Below, piece after piece: positions 46,912 to 54,632 of a stretch of 59,980 bases of DNA; the first letter of the stretch is position 1; each line of letters begins with the position of its first letter. The stretch is from a virus: the IMG/VR virus record IMGVR_UViG_3300017781_000005, positions 1-59,980 of that record; one strand, 5' to 3'. Both the position numbers and the translations under genes were made by a program. The notes under the pieces were generated by a model that saw only the letters and a list, made by a program, of their open reading frames with translations, was not told the origin of the DNA and ran no database searches.

Positions 46912-48825
46912 CTAATTGTCGGGCCTGAATAAACTAAATGGTGCAGGTTGTGTCTCTTCAAGAGTTACACCAAGTATGCTATTGTTATCTGTAAAGCTAA
47001 ATGTACCATCATTCTCTTCTTTTTCTACATGAGTAGACTTATCAAAGAATCTAAACCCTTCGTCTGGTTCCATCTTTCTTCTATAGCCATCTTCTCTATG
47101 CTTTCTCATCATGGTCTGATACTGAATTAACTCAGTCGTACCTTCACCAAACTGTTGCTCTGTCTTAAATCGTGAGTCATTGGTATCTGCTACATAGCCT
47201 TCTCTATTACCTACATGAAGCACAAGAAAGTCTCTTGCTACACCAATACCAGTAAAGCCTGCTCTACTCGCCGCAATGATTGTCTTATCTCTATTCTCTT
47301 CAGTCACTTTTAACTCTACAGCAAAGCCTGAATACTTATGATGGTATCCTGCACTACCTTGTCTTCGTACTGCTGTTGCTTGATTTCTATTTCTTCTTGT
47401 AGTAGGAGTTACAACACCTTGTTGAAGTTCATACTTCTGGCCAGTCTGATCTGATATACGAAGCAACTTAGCAAGTACACTTGTGTCTATCTTCTGCCAT
47501 TGGTCACCATCAATGACTCTATCACTCCATGTAATCATTCGCCCTGGTCCAAGACCTGTCTCACTCATGGCATTAATTGCTTTTGTCTCTTGAGCAGTAA
47601 TCGTTGGTGAAGTCACATAGTCTATATTCGTAGGTACAGATAGTTCACCAGTAGAAGGATCTACATAGCCTAAATCACCTGGTTGTCTATACTTCACGAT
47701 ATCATCAAATTTTGTACCACGGCGAGTTTGTTTTGCTACTTTCTCTACATACCTATTTGGATTATTATCACCAGTGAGTTCATTCATATTCTTGGTAACT
47801 TCTTCTTTCACTTCTTCAGCAATTTCTTTTGTAACTCGTACAGCACCAGCATCTTCTGCTTTCTTCTGCTCTATTTTGTCCATGGCGTCAAGCACTTTCT
47901 TCTCTTGCTCTACTACCTTAGCGACTTCAGCAACCTCATTAGCAGGTGCAAAGAGAACGGCCATGATGGTTTCTGTTAGATTACACAGTATATACATGAT
48001 GTTTTGTACATTGGCCAGTGTAGGTCTTTCGAAGTTTGCAATCATTTCAGCAATAAACTTGTCGAAATTCTCTTTCATTTTCTTGATATTTTCTTTCGAG
48101 AAGAAGTCTTTGATCTCATTTTCGATCTTTGTAAGCTGGGCAAGTATCTTATCACCCGCTTTACCTATTGCAGTAGCGATGTCTTCAATCGCTTTATTAA
48201 TGGCATCTCGTACTTTTTTCTCTATTTTTTCGATCAATTTGTCAATGGTCTCAAGCAATTTATTCTTCATTTCTTCTAATGTAAGTGTCTGAGCCTTAGA
48301 AATTGCAAGTTTCTTGAGGTCAAAATCGTCTAGTTTAAGCCCATTTAGCTTGGCTATAGTCGAATCAATCAGTGAAAATAGACCCATAAGTTCCATAAGT
48401 GTGTTGCCAAATGACCCACATAGACCCTCACTGATCGATTTTCCTAGATTGGCCTCATAGAAAAAGTCAAGATCATCAAGCGTTTCAATCAATACAGCAT
48501 TGTTTAAAGTACCTGTATAGCCATTAATTGCAGATAAAACATTGACAGTATTGATATTATTTGTTATAATATAGTCTGCAACTTCCGTATATGTAAGCGG
48601 GAATTGTTTAAATCTTGCATCTAATGTAGGGTATCCAGAGAGGTCACTTACATCTAATATGTTGTTTAACTGGTCTGTAATGTCGATTATCGTCTGTCTA
48701 TCAGCCGCTAATTCGAGTGGATCAGTCTGTGTAAGTAAGGCTGAAAAGTCAATGTCCACGATAGGATTGGTCAATACAGAAGTATGACCAGATATCGGGG
48801 TTGTATTTGTACATTCTATAGACAT
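46912..48825 (-). CDS. Baseplate-region protein with M15-peptidase-like C-terminus
   Basis: 637 aa, between gp5 and gp25. Residues about 155-350 form a long charged helical or coiled-coil region containing one hydrophobic segment (about 272-294, NIMYILCNLTETIMAVLF). The C-terminal domain (about 445-545) follows the peptidase M15 (D,D-carboxypeptidase/endolysin) layout: an N-terminal LLRISDQTGQKYEL helix-strand, then SAGYHHKYSGFAVEL in place of the S-x-H-x-x-G-x-A-x-D motif, then GFTGIGVARDFLVLHVG with H537 at the last zinc-ligand position. The first His is displaced by one residue and the Asp is Glu504, so activity is uncertain. Possibly the cell-wall domain that gp5 lacks. Confidence 0.65.
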   Translation of the reverse strand: MSIECTNTTPISGHTSVLTNPIVDIDFSALLTQTDPLELAADRQTIIDITDQLNNILDVSDLSGYPTLDARFKQFPLTYTEVADYIITNNINTVNVLSAINGYTGTLNNAVLIETLDDLDFFYEANLGKSISEGLCGSFGNTLMELMGLFSLIDSTIAKLNGLKLDDFDLKKLAISKAQTLTLEEMKNKLLETIDKLIEKIEKKVRDAINKAIEDIATAIGKAGDKILAQLTKIENEIKDFFSKENIKKMKENFDKFIAEMIANFERPTLANVQNIMYILCNLTETIMAVLFAPANEVAEVAKVVEQEKKVLDAMDKIEQKKAEDAGAVRVTKEIAEEVKEEVTKNMNELTGDNNPNRYVEKVAKQTRRGTKFDDIVKYRQPGDLGYVDPSTGELSVPTNIDYVTSPTITAQETKAINAMSETGLGPGRMITWSDRVIDGDQWQKIDTSVLAKLLRISDQTGQKYELQQGVVTPTTRRNRNQATAVRRQGSAGYHHKYSGFAVELKVTEENRDKTIIAASRAGFTGIGVARDFLVLHVGNREGYVADTNDSRFKTEQQFGEGTTELIQYQTMMRKHREDGYRRKMEPDEGFRFFDKSTHVEKEENDGTFSFTDNNSILGVTLEETQPAPFSLFRPDN

Positions 48826-48842
48826 TTATTTTACTCTTTTTG

Positions 48843-48870
48843 TTGACAAAAGGATAATTTGTGTTATAAT
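48843..48870 (+). promoter_or_regulatory. Consensus sigma70 promoter reading antisense into gene 5
   Basis: TTGACA at 48843-48848, a 16-base spacer, and TATAAT at 48865-48870 preceded by TGT, an extended -10. It is on the plus strand in the 88-base gap between two minus-strand late genes. Both hexamers match the host sigma70 consensus perfectly, the usual form of an early phage promoter. No plus-strand gene follows until 53734, so the transcript would be antisense to gene 5. Confidence 0.7.
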
Positions 48871-48910
48871 AGTAGTGGCAAGTACCTGTTTTATTCCATC
48901 CCACCTAGTA

Positions 48911-48918
48911 TATTTATT
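48911..48918 (-). promoter_or_regulatory. Late-promoter-like octamer at the end of gene 5
   Basis: AATAAATA on the minus strand spans the gene 5 stop, about 86 bases upstream of the 637-aa gene. One mismatch from the T4 octamer; a possible late promoter for that gene. Confidence 0.35.
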
Positions 48919-50482
48919 CGTCATCATTCGATCCCATGAGTCCAGTAAGACCTTGCCACCATCTTGATACTTTTGCTTTCAGTGTGGGGGTGACTGTGTT
49001 TGTGATCTCTTGAGGCTTGACAACCTTCGCTATCTCTAGTGATATATTAGGCACTTTCTGTGTTAACGCCATACCAACAGCAGTTTGTGCCGCTTTTGAT
49101 GCTACAATAGTACCAAATGAAGCACCTGATGTAAGAGCAGATGTGCCATTACCAATATTAACGAGTGTGCCGTCTAAATTCGTAATACCACCAGCACCTA
49201 TTCCAAGTTGGGCATTGGCATATATATCTACAGTAGAGACTGAATTGATACCTATGGGTCCTGCAGAACTAATACCAAGCCCTAATAGCGATTCAAGATT
49301 CAATGTCGTTGATGTGTTCACTCGTATTGGAGCAGGACTATATATGTCGATACCAAGATGACCTACATCTGGCACAGGAAGAAGTTGTGATGATATCGCT
49401 GGAGTACCTGTACTGTGTATTTTCGTATAAGAAATACTGTATAAGTTCGTCTTATAGGAGTCAACATGGAAGTCACCCCCATCTCCAGCTATATTACCAG
49501 GCATTAAGCACTTGAAGTACATACCACCTAGTGTCGTTAATGCTTTGAGGTTTGTATTCGCAACCATGTTAATATCATCAGCAGTCGCAAAGAGTCCAAT
49601 ACCACCACCTGATACATTGACTTTTACACCAGCATTTAGATTAATATTACGAGAGGCACGAACATTAAAGTCAGTACATTCGATATCTAATCGACCATTG
49701 ACTGTAACTTTACCTTGTTTACCTACCTTGAGAGTATAGTCTTCGTCAATCGAATTATGAGAAGAACCTCTTACATAGGTTGACTCAACACCCTGCGTTG
49801 AGTTATACTTATCACCAAAGGCTTTCACAAAGATTGTTCCATTGGGATCTATTTGAAATACAGAACCTGATGAATGGCTAATTAAGAAGTAATCTGATCC
49901 CGATCCATCTTTTCCTGATCCTAATACAATAAAGTTATCTCCATCAGAACTCTTAATCACTCTATTGTTATAGTTGTTCTGTGGCATCATAATAGGTGGC
50001 TCATCAAAGGTCTCACCATCTGCCTGAGGTATCTCTGTATTCGCAAAGACTCGTTGAGCAAGTGTCTGGCCCTGGCTAGCTCCTTCACCACCTTGATATC
50101 GATGTAGATCAGGCTTACCAAACTCATTCACTGCTTCAGGCGGTAAATAACCATCTTCGCCAGGCTCACCACTACCCGCAGGCATCTGGAGATGCTGACC
50201 AGGCAATCTTCCCATAATCATAGGCTGTTGTGCTTCATTACCATCTATAAAGAAACCAAATACCCATTCACCTACATTAGGAATGACTGGTGATTGTCCA
50301 TACGATCCATCTAATACAGTCGCCCATGGTAAGTGATCAGTAGGAACATTATCAGCATCAACTGAACTATTTCTCGGTGGATGTATACCAAACGCTCTTA
50401 CTTTCACTCTACCATTATTCGTAAGGTCATTGTTTGCTTCAACAACTCCCACGAAGTAAAGCAGATTACTAAAACCACTCAT
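48914..50482 (-). CDS. 5: Baseplate central spike / hub protein gp5 (no lysozyme domain)
   Basis: 522 aa (T4 gp5: 575). The N-terminal OB-fold (about residues 8-95: YFVGVVEANNDLTNNGRVKV, LPWATVLDGSYGQSPVIPNV, GEWVFGFFIDGNEAQQP, then MIMGRLPG) is the VgrG/gp5 type. A linker and a beta-helical spike follow (about 175-420: INLNAGVKVNVSGGG, ATADDINMVANTNLKA). T4's central lysozyme domain is absent, as in other marine relatives. The trimer punctures the outer membrane. It sits next to gp27, the hub ring, with a tiny ORF in between. A GGGGAAT ribosome site lies within that ORF's end. Confidence 0.9.
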   Translation of the reverse strand: MSGFSNLLYFVGVVEANNDLTNNGRVKVRAFGIHPPRNSSVDADNVPTDHLPWATVLDGSYGQSPVIPNVGEWVFGFFIDGNEAQQPMIMGRLPGQHLQMPAGSGEPGEDGYLPPEAVNEFGKPDLHRYQGGEGASQGQTLAQRVFANTEIPQADGETFDEPPIMMPQNNYNNRVIKSSDGDNFIVLGSGKDGSGSDYFLISHSSGSVFQIDPNGTIFVKAFGDKYNSTQGVESTYVRGSSHNSIDEDYTLKVGKQGKVTVNGRLDIECTDFNVRASRNINLNAGVKVNVSGGGIGLFATADDINMVANTNLKALTTLGGMYFKCLMPGNIAGDGGDFHVDSYKTNLYSISYTKIHSTGTPAISSQLLPVPDVGHLGIDIYSPAPIRVNTSTTLNLESLLGLGISSAGPIGINSVSTVDIYANAQLGIGAGGITNLDGTLVNIGNGTSALTSGASFGTIVASKAAQTAVGMALTQKVPNISLEIAKVVKPQEITNTVTPTLKAKVSRWWQGLTGLMGSNDDE

Positions 50483-50556
50483 TACTTATTCCCCATATAC
50501 AAATAGATTGTGTAAGTGATTGATATCACTAATAATATTCCAATTAAATCATTCAC
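50482..50556 (-). CDS. Tiny single-span membrane peptide (24 aa)
   Basis: A 24-codon ORF filling the gap between gp27 and gp5. It starts with GTG at 50554-50556, overlapping the gp27 stop as GTGA, and ends with TAA overlapping the gp5 start as TAATG. The product begins NDLIGILLVISITYTIYLY and ends MGNK: one continuous hydrophobic helix with charges only at the ends. AAGGGTGG lies upstream as a possible ribosome site. The exact 4-base and 1-base couplings on both sides favour a real gene. It could be a membrane-acting peptide (lysis, superinfection) or merely a translational bridge. No homologue is recognised. Confidence 0.6.
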   Translation of the reverse strand: MNDLIGILLVISITYTIYLYMGNK

Positions 50557-51884
50557 GATAAGCCACCCTTTGTTAATCGAAGAGACTGCTTATAAGTATC
50601 ACCACTAAAGCTATGGTTAATCGACATCACCATATACCTACCACTTCTCTGTGTATCAGTCTCTCTGGTACCCGCTACAGTATTACTAAACTTATATAGG
50701 TCAAGATTAATCGTCATCCCAGGATACAATTCCAACCTGCCATGTATATCCACACTAAATGAATTAAGGCCTAGATGATAATCGACCACAGGCTTCGTTG
50801 TATAGTTCTCATAGAAGTGCTGATAGGGTCGATTCTTCTCTCCTCTCACCAGGCCAATCTGCGGAAAGTCCGTTACCAGCGTAGTTTCAGGTGCTAATGC
50901 AGTAGACATATAGGCATCAAGGAACTCCTGTGAATGCGTTAGCTTTGTAGGCTGTGGAGTTTTGTAGTCCTTATACTCGCTTGTGTAGTCGTATTGGCGT
51001 GAGATGCGGGTCCTATTCACGATATCAAGTTCGGACACAGTTCTGCGGTACCCACCATCCTTCATTTCAGCAAAGGTGTCCGCCTTCTTACCATAGGACA
51101 CAGAAGATATAGACTGTTGAGCCTTCATCTGGCCTGGGCCTGTGTTGTCATTTAGAGTGCTGTAATTAAAAAAAAGCTGGTTTTTAAGTGATGCTGTTTT
51201 GACGCCCAAATCGCTGTATTTTCCGATGAGGTACTCGTGCGTACAGAAAAAATACTTCTCTCTTGTCTCAAAGAATCTATATAAAGAGGATTTAGAATTT
51301 GCGCTGTATGCTCTTCTAGATAAAAATTGCATTGCGGCATCGGGTCTTAGATTAGGTATGACTAAAGTTTGCTCTCCATCTGTATCTTCTATCTCTATCT
51401 CTTTCTTACTATTAGAATAATACTCATTAAAGAGAGTAGATACCATATCGCTGATCTTTTGTTTACCAAATGATCTTTTAATTTCTTTTGTATCGCTGTT
51501 TAGTTTATCTACCGTAGTGAAGTCAAGTGTGTATTTCATCATACGATCATTGGCTGAGTTCTCGGGAGCGATATTATCTACACAATATACAATAAAATCA
51601 TAAGATTTTGTCTCTCCATAGAAGTCTGTCACTACGATTTGTAATGATTCTTCTCCTCTAATGGGAACATCTTCTAATAGATTATTACTTTCTTGTATTG
51701 TAAGCCTGCCAGAGATATATGGACTGTCAATGCTTTCTTTCATTGTAAAATTGACCACCACCTTTGTGATGTCAATATAGTCTTGCATATTCTTTTGGCT
51801 TGGTGTTTCTTCACCTGAGAATAATGGCCGTAGTTTCACAGACCTTAGGGTGAAGAATCCAGCTTGGGCTAGCTTTCTAGTCAT
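50553..51884 (-). CDS. 27: Baseplate hub protein gp27
   Basis: 443 aa (T4 gp27: 391). Trimeric hub ring under the tube on which the gp5 spike sits. Recognised from the N-terminal tube-like domain (KNMQDYIDITKVVVNFTMKE, SIDSPYISGRLTIQESNNL, LEDVPIRGEESLQI), the central SFGKQKISDMVSTLFNEYY, the LRPDAAMQFLSRRAYS block and the C-terminal LELYPGMTINLDLYKF, SGRYMVMSINHSFSG. This family is shared with phage gpD/VgrG N-terminal domains. It overlaps gp53 by 8 bases. In T4, gene 27 lies elsewhere (26-51-27-28-29), so this is a rearranged position typical of the marine branch. Confidence 0.88.
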   Translation of the reverse strand: MTRKLAQAGFFTLRSVKLRPLFSGEETPSQKNMQDYIDITKVVVNFTMKESIDSPYISGRLTIQESNNLLEDVPIRGEESLQIVVTDFYGETKSYDFIVYCVDNIAPENSANDRMMKYTLDFTTVDKLNSDTKEIKRSFGKQKISDMVSTLFNEYYSNSKKEIEIEDTDGEQTLVIPNLRPDAAMQFLSRRAYSANSKSSLYRFFETREKYFFCTHEYLIGKYSDLGVKTASLKNQLFFNYSTLNDNTGPGQMKAQQSISSVSYGKKADTFAEMKDGGYRRTVSELDIVNRTRISRQYDYTSEYKDYKTPQPTKLTHSQEFLDAYMSTALAPETTLVTDFPQIGLVRGEKNRPYQHFYENYTTKPVVDYHLGLNSFSVDIHGRLELYPGMTINLDLYKFSNTVAGTRETDTQRSGRYMVMSINHSFSGDTYKQSLRLTKGGLS

Positions 51885-52434
51885 TTAATACACTCGATAA
51901 TTGGTCATCAAGAAGAGGTAGAAGTGATTTATTCACAAGAACTATCGTGCGGCGGCTCTCGTTGAGAGAAAATTCATAGTCATATGTGCGGACTGGGTAG
52001 TATTCTGCTTTCTCGGTTGGCGAGGAATTGAGATATGATGCACGATTTAAAGTAATATTAGGATCGGAATGCGACTGATAGTACTCGATGTTTGCACCGA
52101 TTGTGCTATTTTTTGTCCACTCTAGTACTGCATCACCTGTTGTACCTGCTCTTTCTGCATATTGTACTTTAATATATTCATTTAATTCTTTTTCTGTCTT
52201 AGGCCATTGTGAATAAGGATCAATTATATTATTTGCGAGAAGCACTAACCAACTGTACTCGACTGAATCGTAATAATAAAACGATACATCTTCAGGCCTT
52301 TCTCCCTCTTCGACTGTATAATTCATATAGGCAAGAGCATTTTGCTCAACTAACTTATCAAGATTGGCCTTACGAGTAATATCTAGAAGAGGTGTGCCAT
52401 TAAAATCTGTAGTAGGAAATGATGAGAAATACAT
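51877..52434 (-). CDS. 53: Baseplate wedge protein gp53
   Basis: 185 aa (T4 gp53: 196). Joins neighbouring wedges and contacts the hub. It has the typical N-terminal YFSSFPTTDFNG and the LysM-like core VSFYYYDSVEYSWLVLLANN, then IIDPYSQWPKTEKELNEYI. The C-terminal region reads RTYDYEFSLNESRRTIVLVN. A GAGG site precedes the ATG, 2 bases after the gp48 stop. Its position between gp48 and the hub gene fits. Confidence 0.9.
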   Translation of the reverse strand: MYFSSFPTTDFNGTPLLDITRKANLDKLVEQNALAYMNYTVEEGERPEDVSFYYYDSVEYSWLVLLANNIIDPYSQWPKTEKELNEYIKVQYAERAGTTGDAVLEWTKNSTIGANIEYYQSHSDPNITLNRASYLNSSPTEKAEYYPVRTYDYEFSLNESRRTIVLVNKSLLPLLDDQLSSVLND

Positions 52435-52436
52435 GA

Positions 52437-53669
52437 TTAATTTGCCTCTAATGTAACGCCTTCAATGCCTGATGGATTTGTACCAGCGATCTGGGCATCA
52501 GTAAATCCTTGGGCTTGTAGTTCGGCTTTTGTTGTGATTCGTGTTTCTGTAGATCCATCTGGTAATGTTTTAATGATTGATACCTCATCAGAACTTCGAG
52601 TTACTGAATCAACAGGTAATTGTCCTGTAGGTAGGTCAGCGACTGTTGCATCATACTCAGGTGATTCACCATCCTGTCGATTAGGATTAAATAATGCATC
52701 TTCTATTTTCTCACTGATTGCTTCTTCTAATAAATCAGACGGCGCATTATCGTCAGCAGTATGAATAAATGCTTCATTTAATGTCATTGTAATTCTTACA
52801 GCCGATGGTCTACCACCTTTTTGTATTGCAACACCATTTGGTGTATAATCTACACTTAATTGTGAGATCATTGAAGTCTTAAATCTGAGATAATATGATT
52901 GATCGACACCCATTAAAAAGATATTTACCATCGCAGGATATCTTAATATACCACGATCTATTGCTTGCGCTCCTGTTTCAGCATTATCACCAAGAGGAGA
53001 TGTTGTTTTAGGCAGTACCATTCGTTGCAGAGTACGAATAATTGTTTTTAATTGTCGTGATTCTTCTTCACTTTCAGGTGATAATAACCACTCTAGTGAG
53101 TGTACTTTGAGGTCGACACCTTTAAATACAAGAGTCGCAAAAGGATTAATTGCTGTACCACGACCTACACCAATACCATTTCCGATATCTGGTGTAATTG
53201 ATGCTAGACCTGCTGTTGTAAGGAATCCCACACCATCTGCGAGTGTATTTGCTCCTTCAACAAGTGCGTCTTTTGCGCCTTCTGTGCCTTTAAATACACC
53301 ACTAATCGCATTATATGCGGCTGTGCCTGATTCTTTTAATTGGTCAGTGAGTGTAGCGGCCACATTTTGAGCATCTTCTGGTCGACCTGCTAATTGGGCT
53401 GCGGTAGTACCGATCAATCCAAGTTCGTCACCCCCAACATTAATTTTAAAATTGTCTTGGATTTGTTTAGGTAAAGGTAACATTATCTCAGCAAGGCGTT
53501 TTTCTTCAGAGCCTTTTGTGCCACCGTAAGTATATTCAAAGAAGCGCATTAGCGTTCCATGTGAGCCTAAGTTCTTGGGAAAAGTCATTACACTTGAAGG
53601 ACCTCTTTGCTCAACCTTTCGTCTCGCCATTGCTTCGAGTGGACTTGTTTTAAGTAATCCTTGTGTCAT
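52437..53669 (-). CDS. 48: Baseplate tail-tube cap gp48
   Basis: 410 aa (T4 gp48: 364). First ring of the tail tube over the hub, binding gp54. The start (VMTFPKNLGSHGTLMRFFEY) and EIMLPLPKQIQDNF are followed by an Ala/Gly-rich helical stretch (about 85-165). Then comes the conserved INPFATLVFKGVDLKVHSLE, WLLSP, a Glu-rich helix and the tube-fold strands PAMVNIFLMG, ISQLSVDYTPNG and SAVRITMTLNEA, which match T4 gp48 in order. First gene of the long leftward late block, with a late octamer at 53711-53718. AAGG precedes the ATG. Confidence 0.87.
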   Translation of the reverse strand: MTQGLLKTSPLEAMARRKVEQRGPSSVMTFPKNLGSHGTLMRFFEYTYGGTKGSEEKRLAEIMLPLPKQIQDNFKINVGGDELGLIGTTAAQLAGRPEDAQNVAATLTDQLKESGTAAYNAISGVFKGTEGAKDALVEGANTLADGVGFLTTAGLASITPDIGNGIGVGRGTAINPFATLVFKGVDLKVHSLEWLLSPESEEESRQLKTIIRTLQRMVLPKTTSPLGDNAETGAQAIDRGILRYPAMVNIFLMGVDQSYYLRFKTSMISQLSVDYTPNGVAIQKGGRPSAVRITMTLNEAFIHTADDNAPSDLLEEAISEKIEDALFNPNRQDGESPEYDATVADLPTGQLPVDSVTRSSDEVSIIKTLPDGSTETRITTKAELQAQGFTDAQIAGTNPSGIEGVTLEAN

Positions 53670-53682
53670 CTCTGAACCTTTA

Positions 53683-53690
53683 TATAAATA
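53683..53690 (+). promoter_or_regulatory. Late promoter for the rightward gene 4 operon
   Basis: Exact TATAAATA on the plus strand, 43 bases before the gp4 GTG start. It lies on the far side of the leftward promoter, so the two divergent transcripts should start within a few bases of each other. Confidence 0.7.
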
Positions 53691-53710
53691 ATAAGTTAGT
53701 CTATGTTGAT

Positions 53711-53718
53711 TATTTATA
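53711..53718 (-). promoter_or_regulatory. Late promoter for the leftward gene 48 operon
   Basis: Exact TATAAATA on the minus strand, 41 bases before the gp48 start codon. It crosses the rightward late promoter at 53683-53690. Confidence 0.7.
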
Positions 53719-53733
53719 TGTATTGGAGATATT

Positions 53734-54189
53734 GTGCCTAATTATTATCAGGGTCGATTTAAGCCTCGTAATCCCGAGAAGTATAAGGGTGACCCAACAA
53801 ATATAATTTATAGAAGTGGCTGGGAACTCAAGTTGATGTCTTATCTAGATAAGCATCCTCATGTGGTTAAATGGAATAGCGAAGAGATCGTTATACCTTA
53901 TCGTTCACCTATTGATGGAAAGATGCACAGATATTTTCCAGACTTTTATGTGGAACAGATAAATAGACAGAAGAAGAAAGAAAAAGTGCTAATAGAGGTG
54001 AAGCCTTATGCTCAAACAAAACCTCCAAAGGTACAAAATACTAAGAAAAATAAGCCTACTAAGCGTTATATAAATGAAGTTAAGACTTGGGGTATTAATT
54101 CAGCTAAATGGAATGCGGCTGAAGAGTTCTGTAAAGATAGAGGCTATATTTTTAAAATTATTACTGAAAATGATTTAGGTATAAAATAA
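53734..54189 (+). CDS. 4: Head completion protein gp4
   Basis: 151 aa (T4 gp4: 150). It is needed to finish DNA-filled heads before tail joining. NYYQGRFKPRNPEKYKGD, IIYRSGWELKLMSYL, NSEEIVIPYRSPIDGK and MHRYFPDFYVE match T4 gp4 almost segment by segment. The fold is TnsA/PD-(D/E)XK-nuclease-like: E31, D70 and E88-x-K90 (VLIEVKP) sit at the expected catalytic positions. The start is GTG, supported by GGAG five bases upstream and by the conserved N-terminus beginning right there. TAATG couples it to the nuclease gene. Confidence 0.93.
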   Translation: MPNYYQGRFKPRNPEKYKGDPTNIIYRSGWELKLMSYLDKHPHVVKWNSEEIVIPYRSPIDGKMHRYFPDFYVEQINRQKKKEKVLIEVKPYAQTKPPKVQNTKKNKPTKRYINEVKTWGINSAKWNAAEEFCKDRGYIFKIITENDLGIK

Positions 54190-54632
54190 TGTATGATTAT
54201 AAATGTAAAGTAGTTAAGGTAGTAGATGGTGACACTGTAGATGTGGACATCGATCTGGGCTTTGGTATCTGGATGAGAAATGAAAGAGTTCGCATTATGG
54301 GCATTGACACGCCTGAATCAAGAACAAGAGATTTAGTAGAGAAGAAGTTTGGTCTAGCGGCAAAGGATCGTTTGATACAGCTACTAGGTGAGAAACCAGT
54401 ATTGCGTACACAAATCGCAAGAAATGGCGAAGATATGAAGGGTAAGTTTGGTCGTATTCTTGGTGATTTTGATGTGTATGATGCTAAGACTGACTCATGG
54501 CGACCAGTTACTAAGGTTATGATTGAAGAAGGTCATGCTGTTGATTATTATGGTGGCTCAAAAGAAGAGATTCAAGAAGCACATATGCTCAATAGACAAA
54601 GATTAATTGAAGAAGGCGTAGTAATTCTCTAA
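54189..54632 (+). CDS. Staphylococcal-nuclease-like (thermonuclease) protein
   Basis: 147 aa, SNase-like OB-fold nuclease. VVDGDTVDVDIDLG is followed by ERVRIMGIDTPESR, with R35, D40, T41 and E43 at the same numbers as staphylococcal nuclease, then R89 in GKFGR. All key residues are kept, so it is probably an active Ca-dependent DNA/RNA endonuclease. There is no signal peptide, so it acts in the cytoplasm or virion. It is coupled by TAATG to both gp4 and the next gene. Such genes recur at this site in marine T4-like phages. A role in host DNA breakdown or in trimming packaged ends is inference. Confidence 0.9.
   Translation: MYDYKCKVVKVVDGDTVDVDIDLGFGIWMRNERVRIMGIDTPESRTRDLVEKKFGLAAKDRLIQLLGEKPVLRTQIARNGEDMKGKFGRILGDFDVYDAKTDSWRPVTKVMIEEGHAVDYYGGSKEEIQEAHMLNRQRLIEEGVVIL

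Noticed and set aside
46456-46932. A 158-codon plus-strand open frame covering gene 25
   Set aside because: Gene 25 on the minus strand is certain (EPR motif, synteny). The opposite frame has no recognisable features.
47774-48292. A 172-codon plus-strand open frame opposite the 637-aa baseplate protein
   Set aside because: Its Ser/Phe-rich low-complexity translation is what the antisense of a Lys/Glu-rich coiled coil gives. It has no ribosome site, and the antisense promoter at 48843 points away from it.
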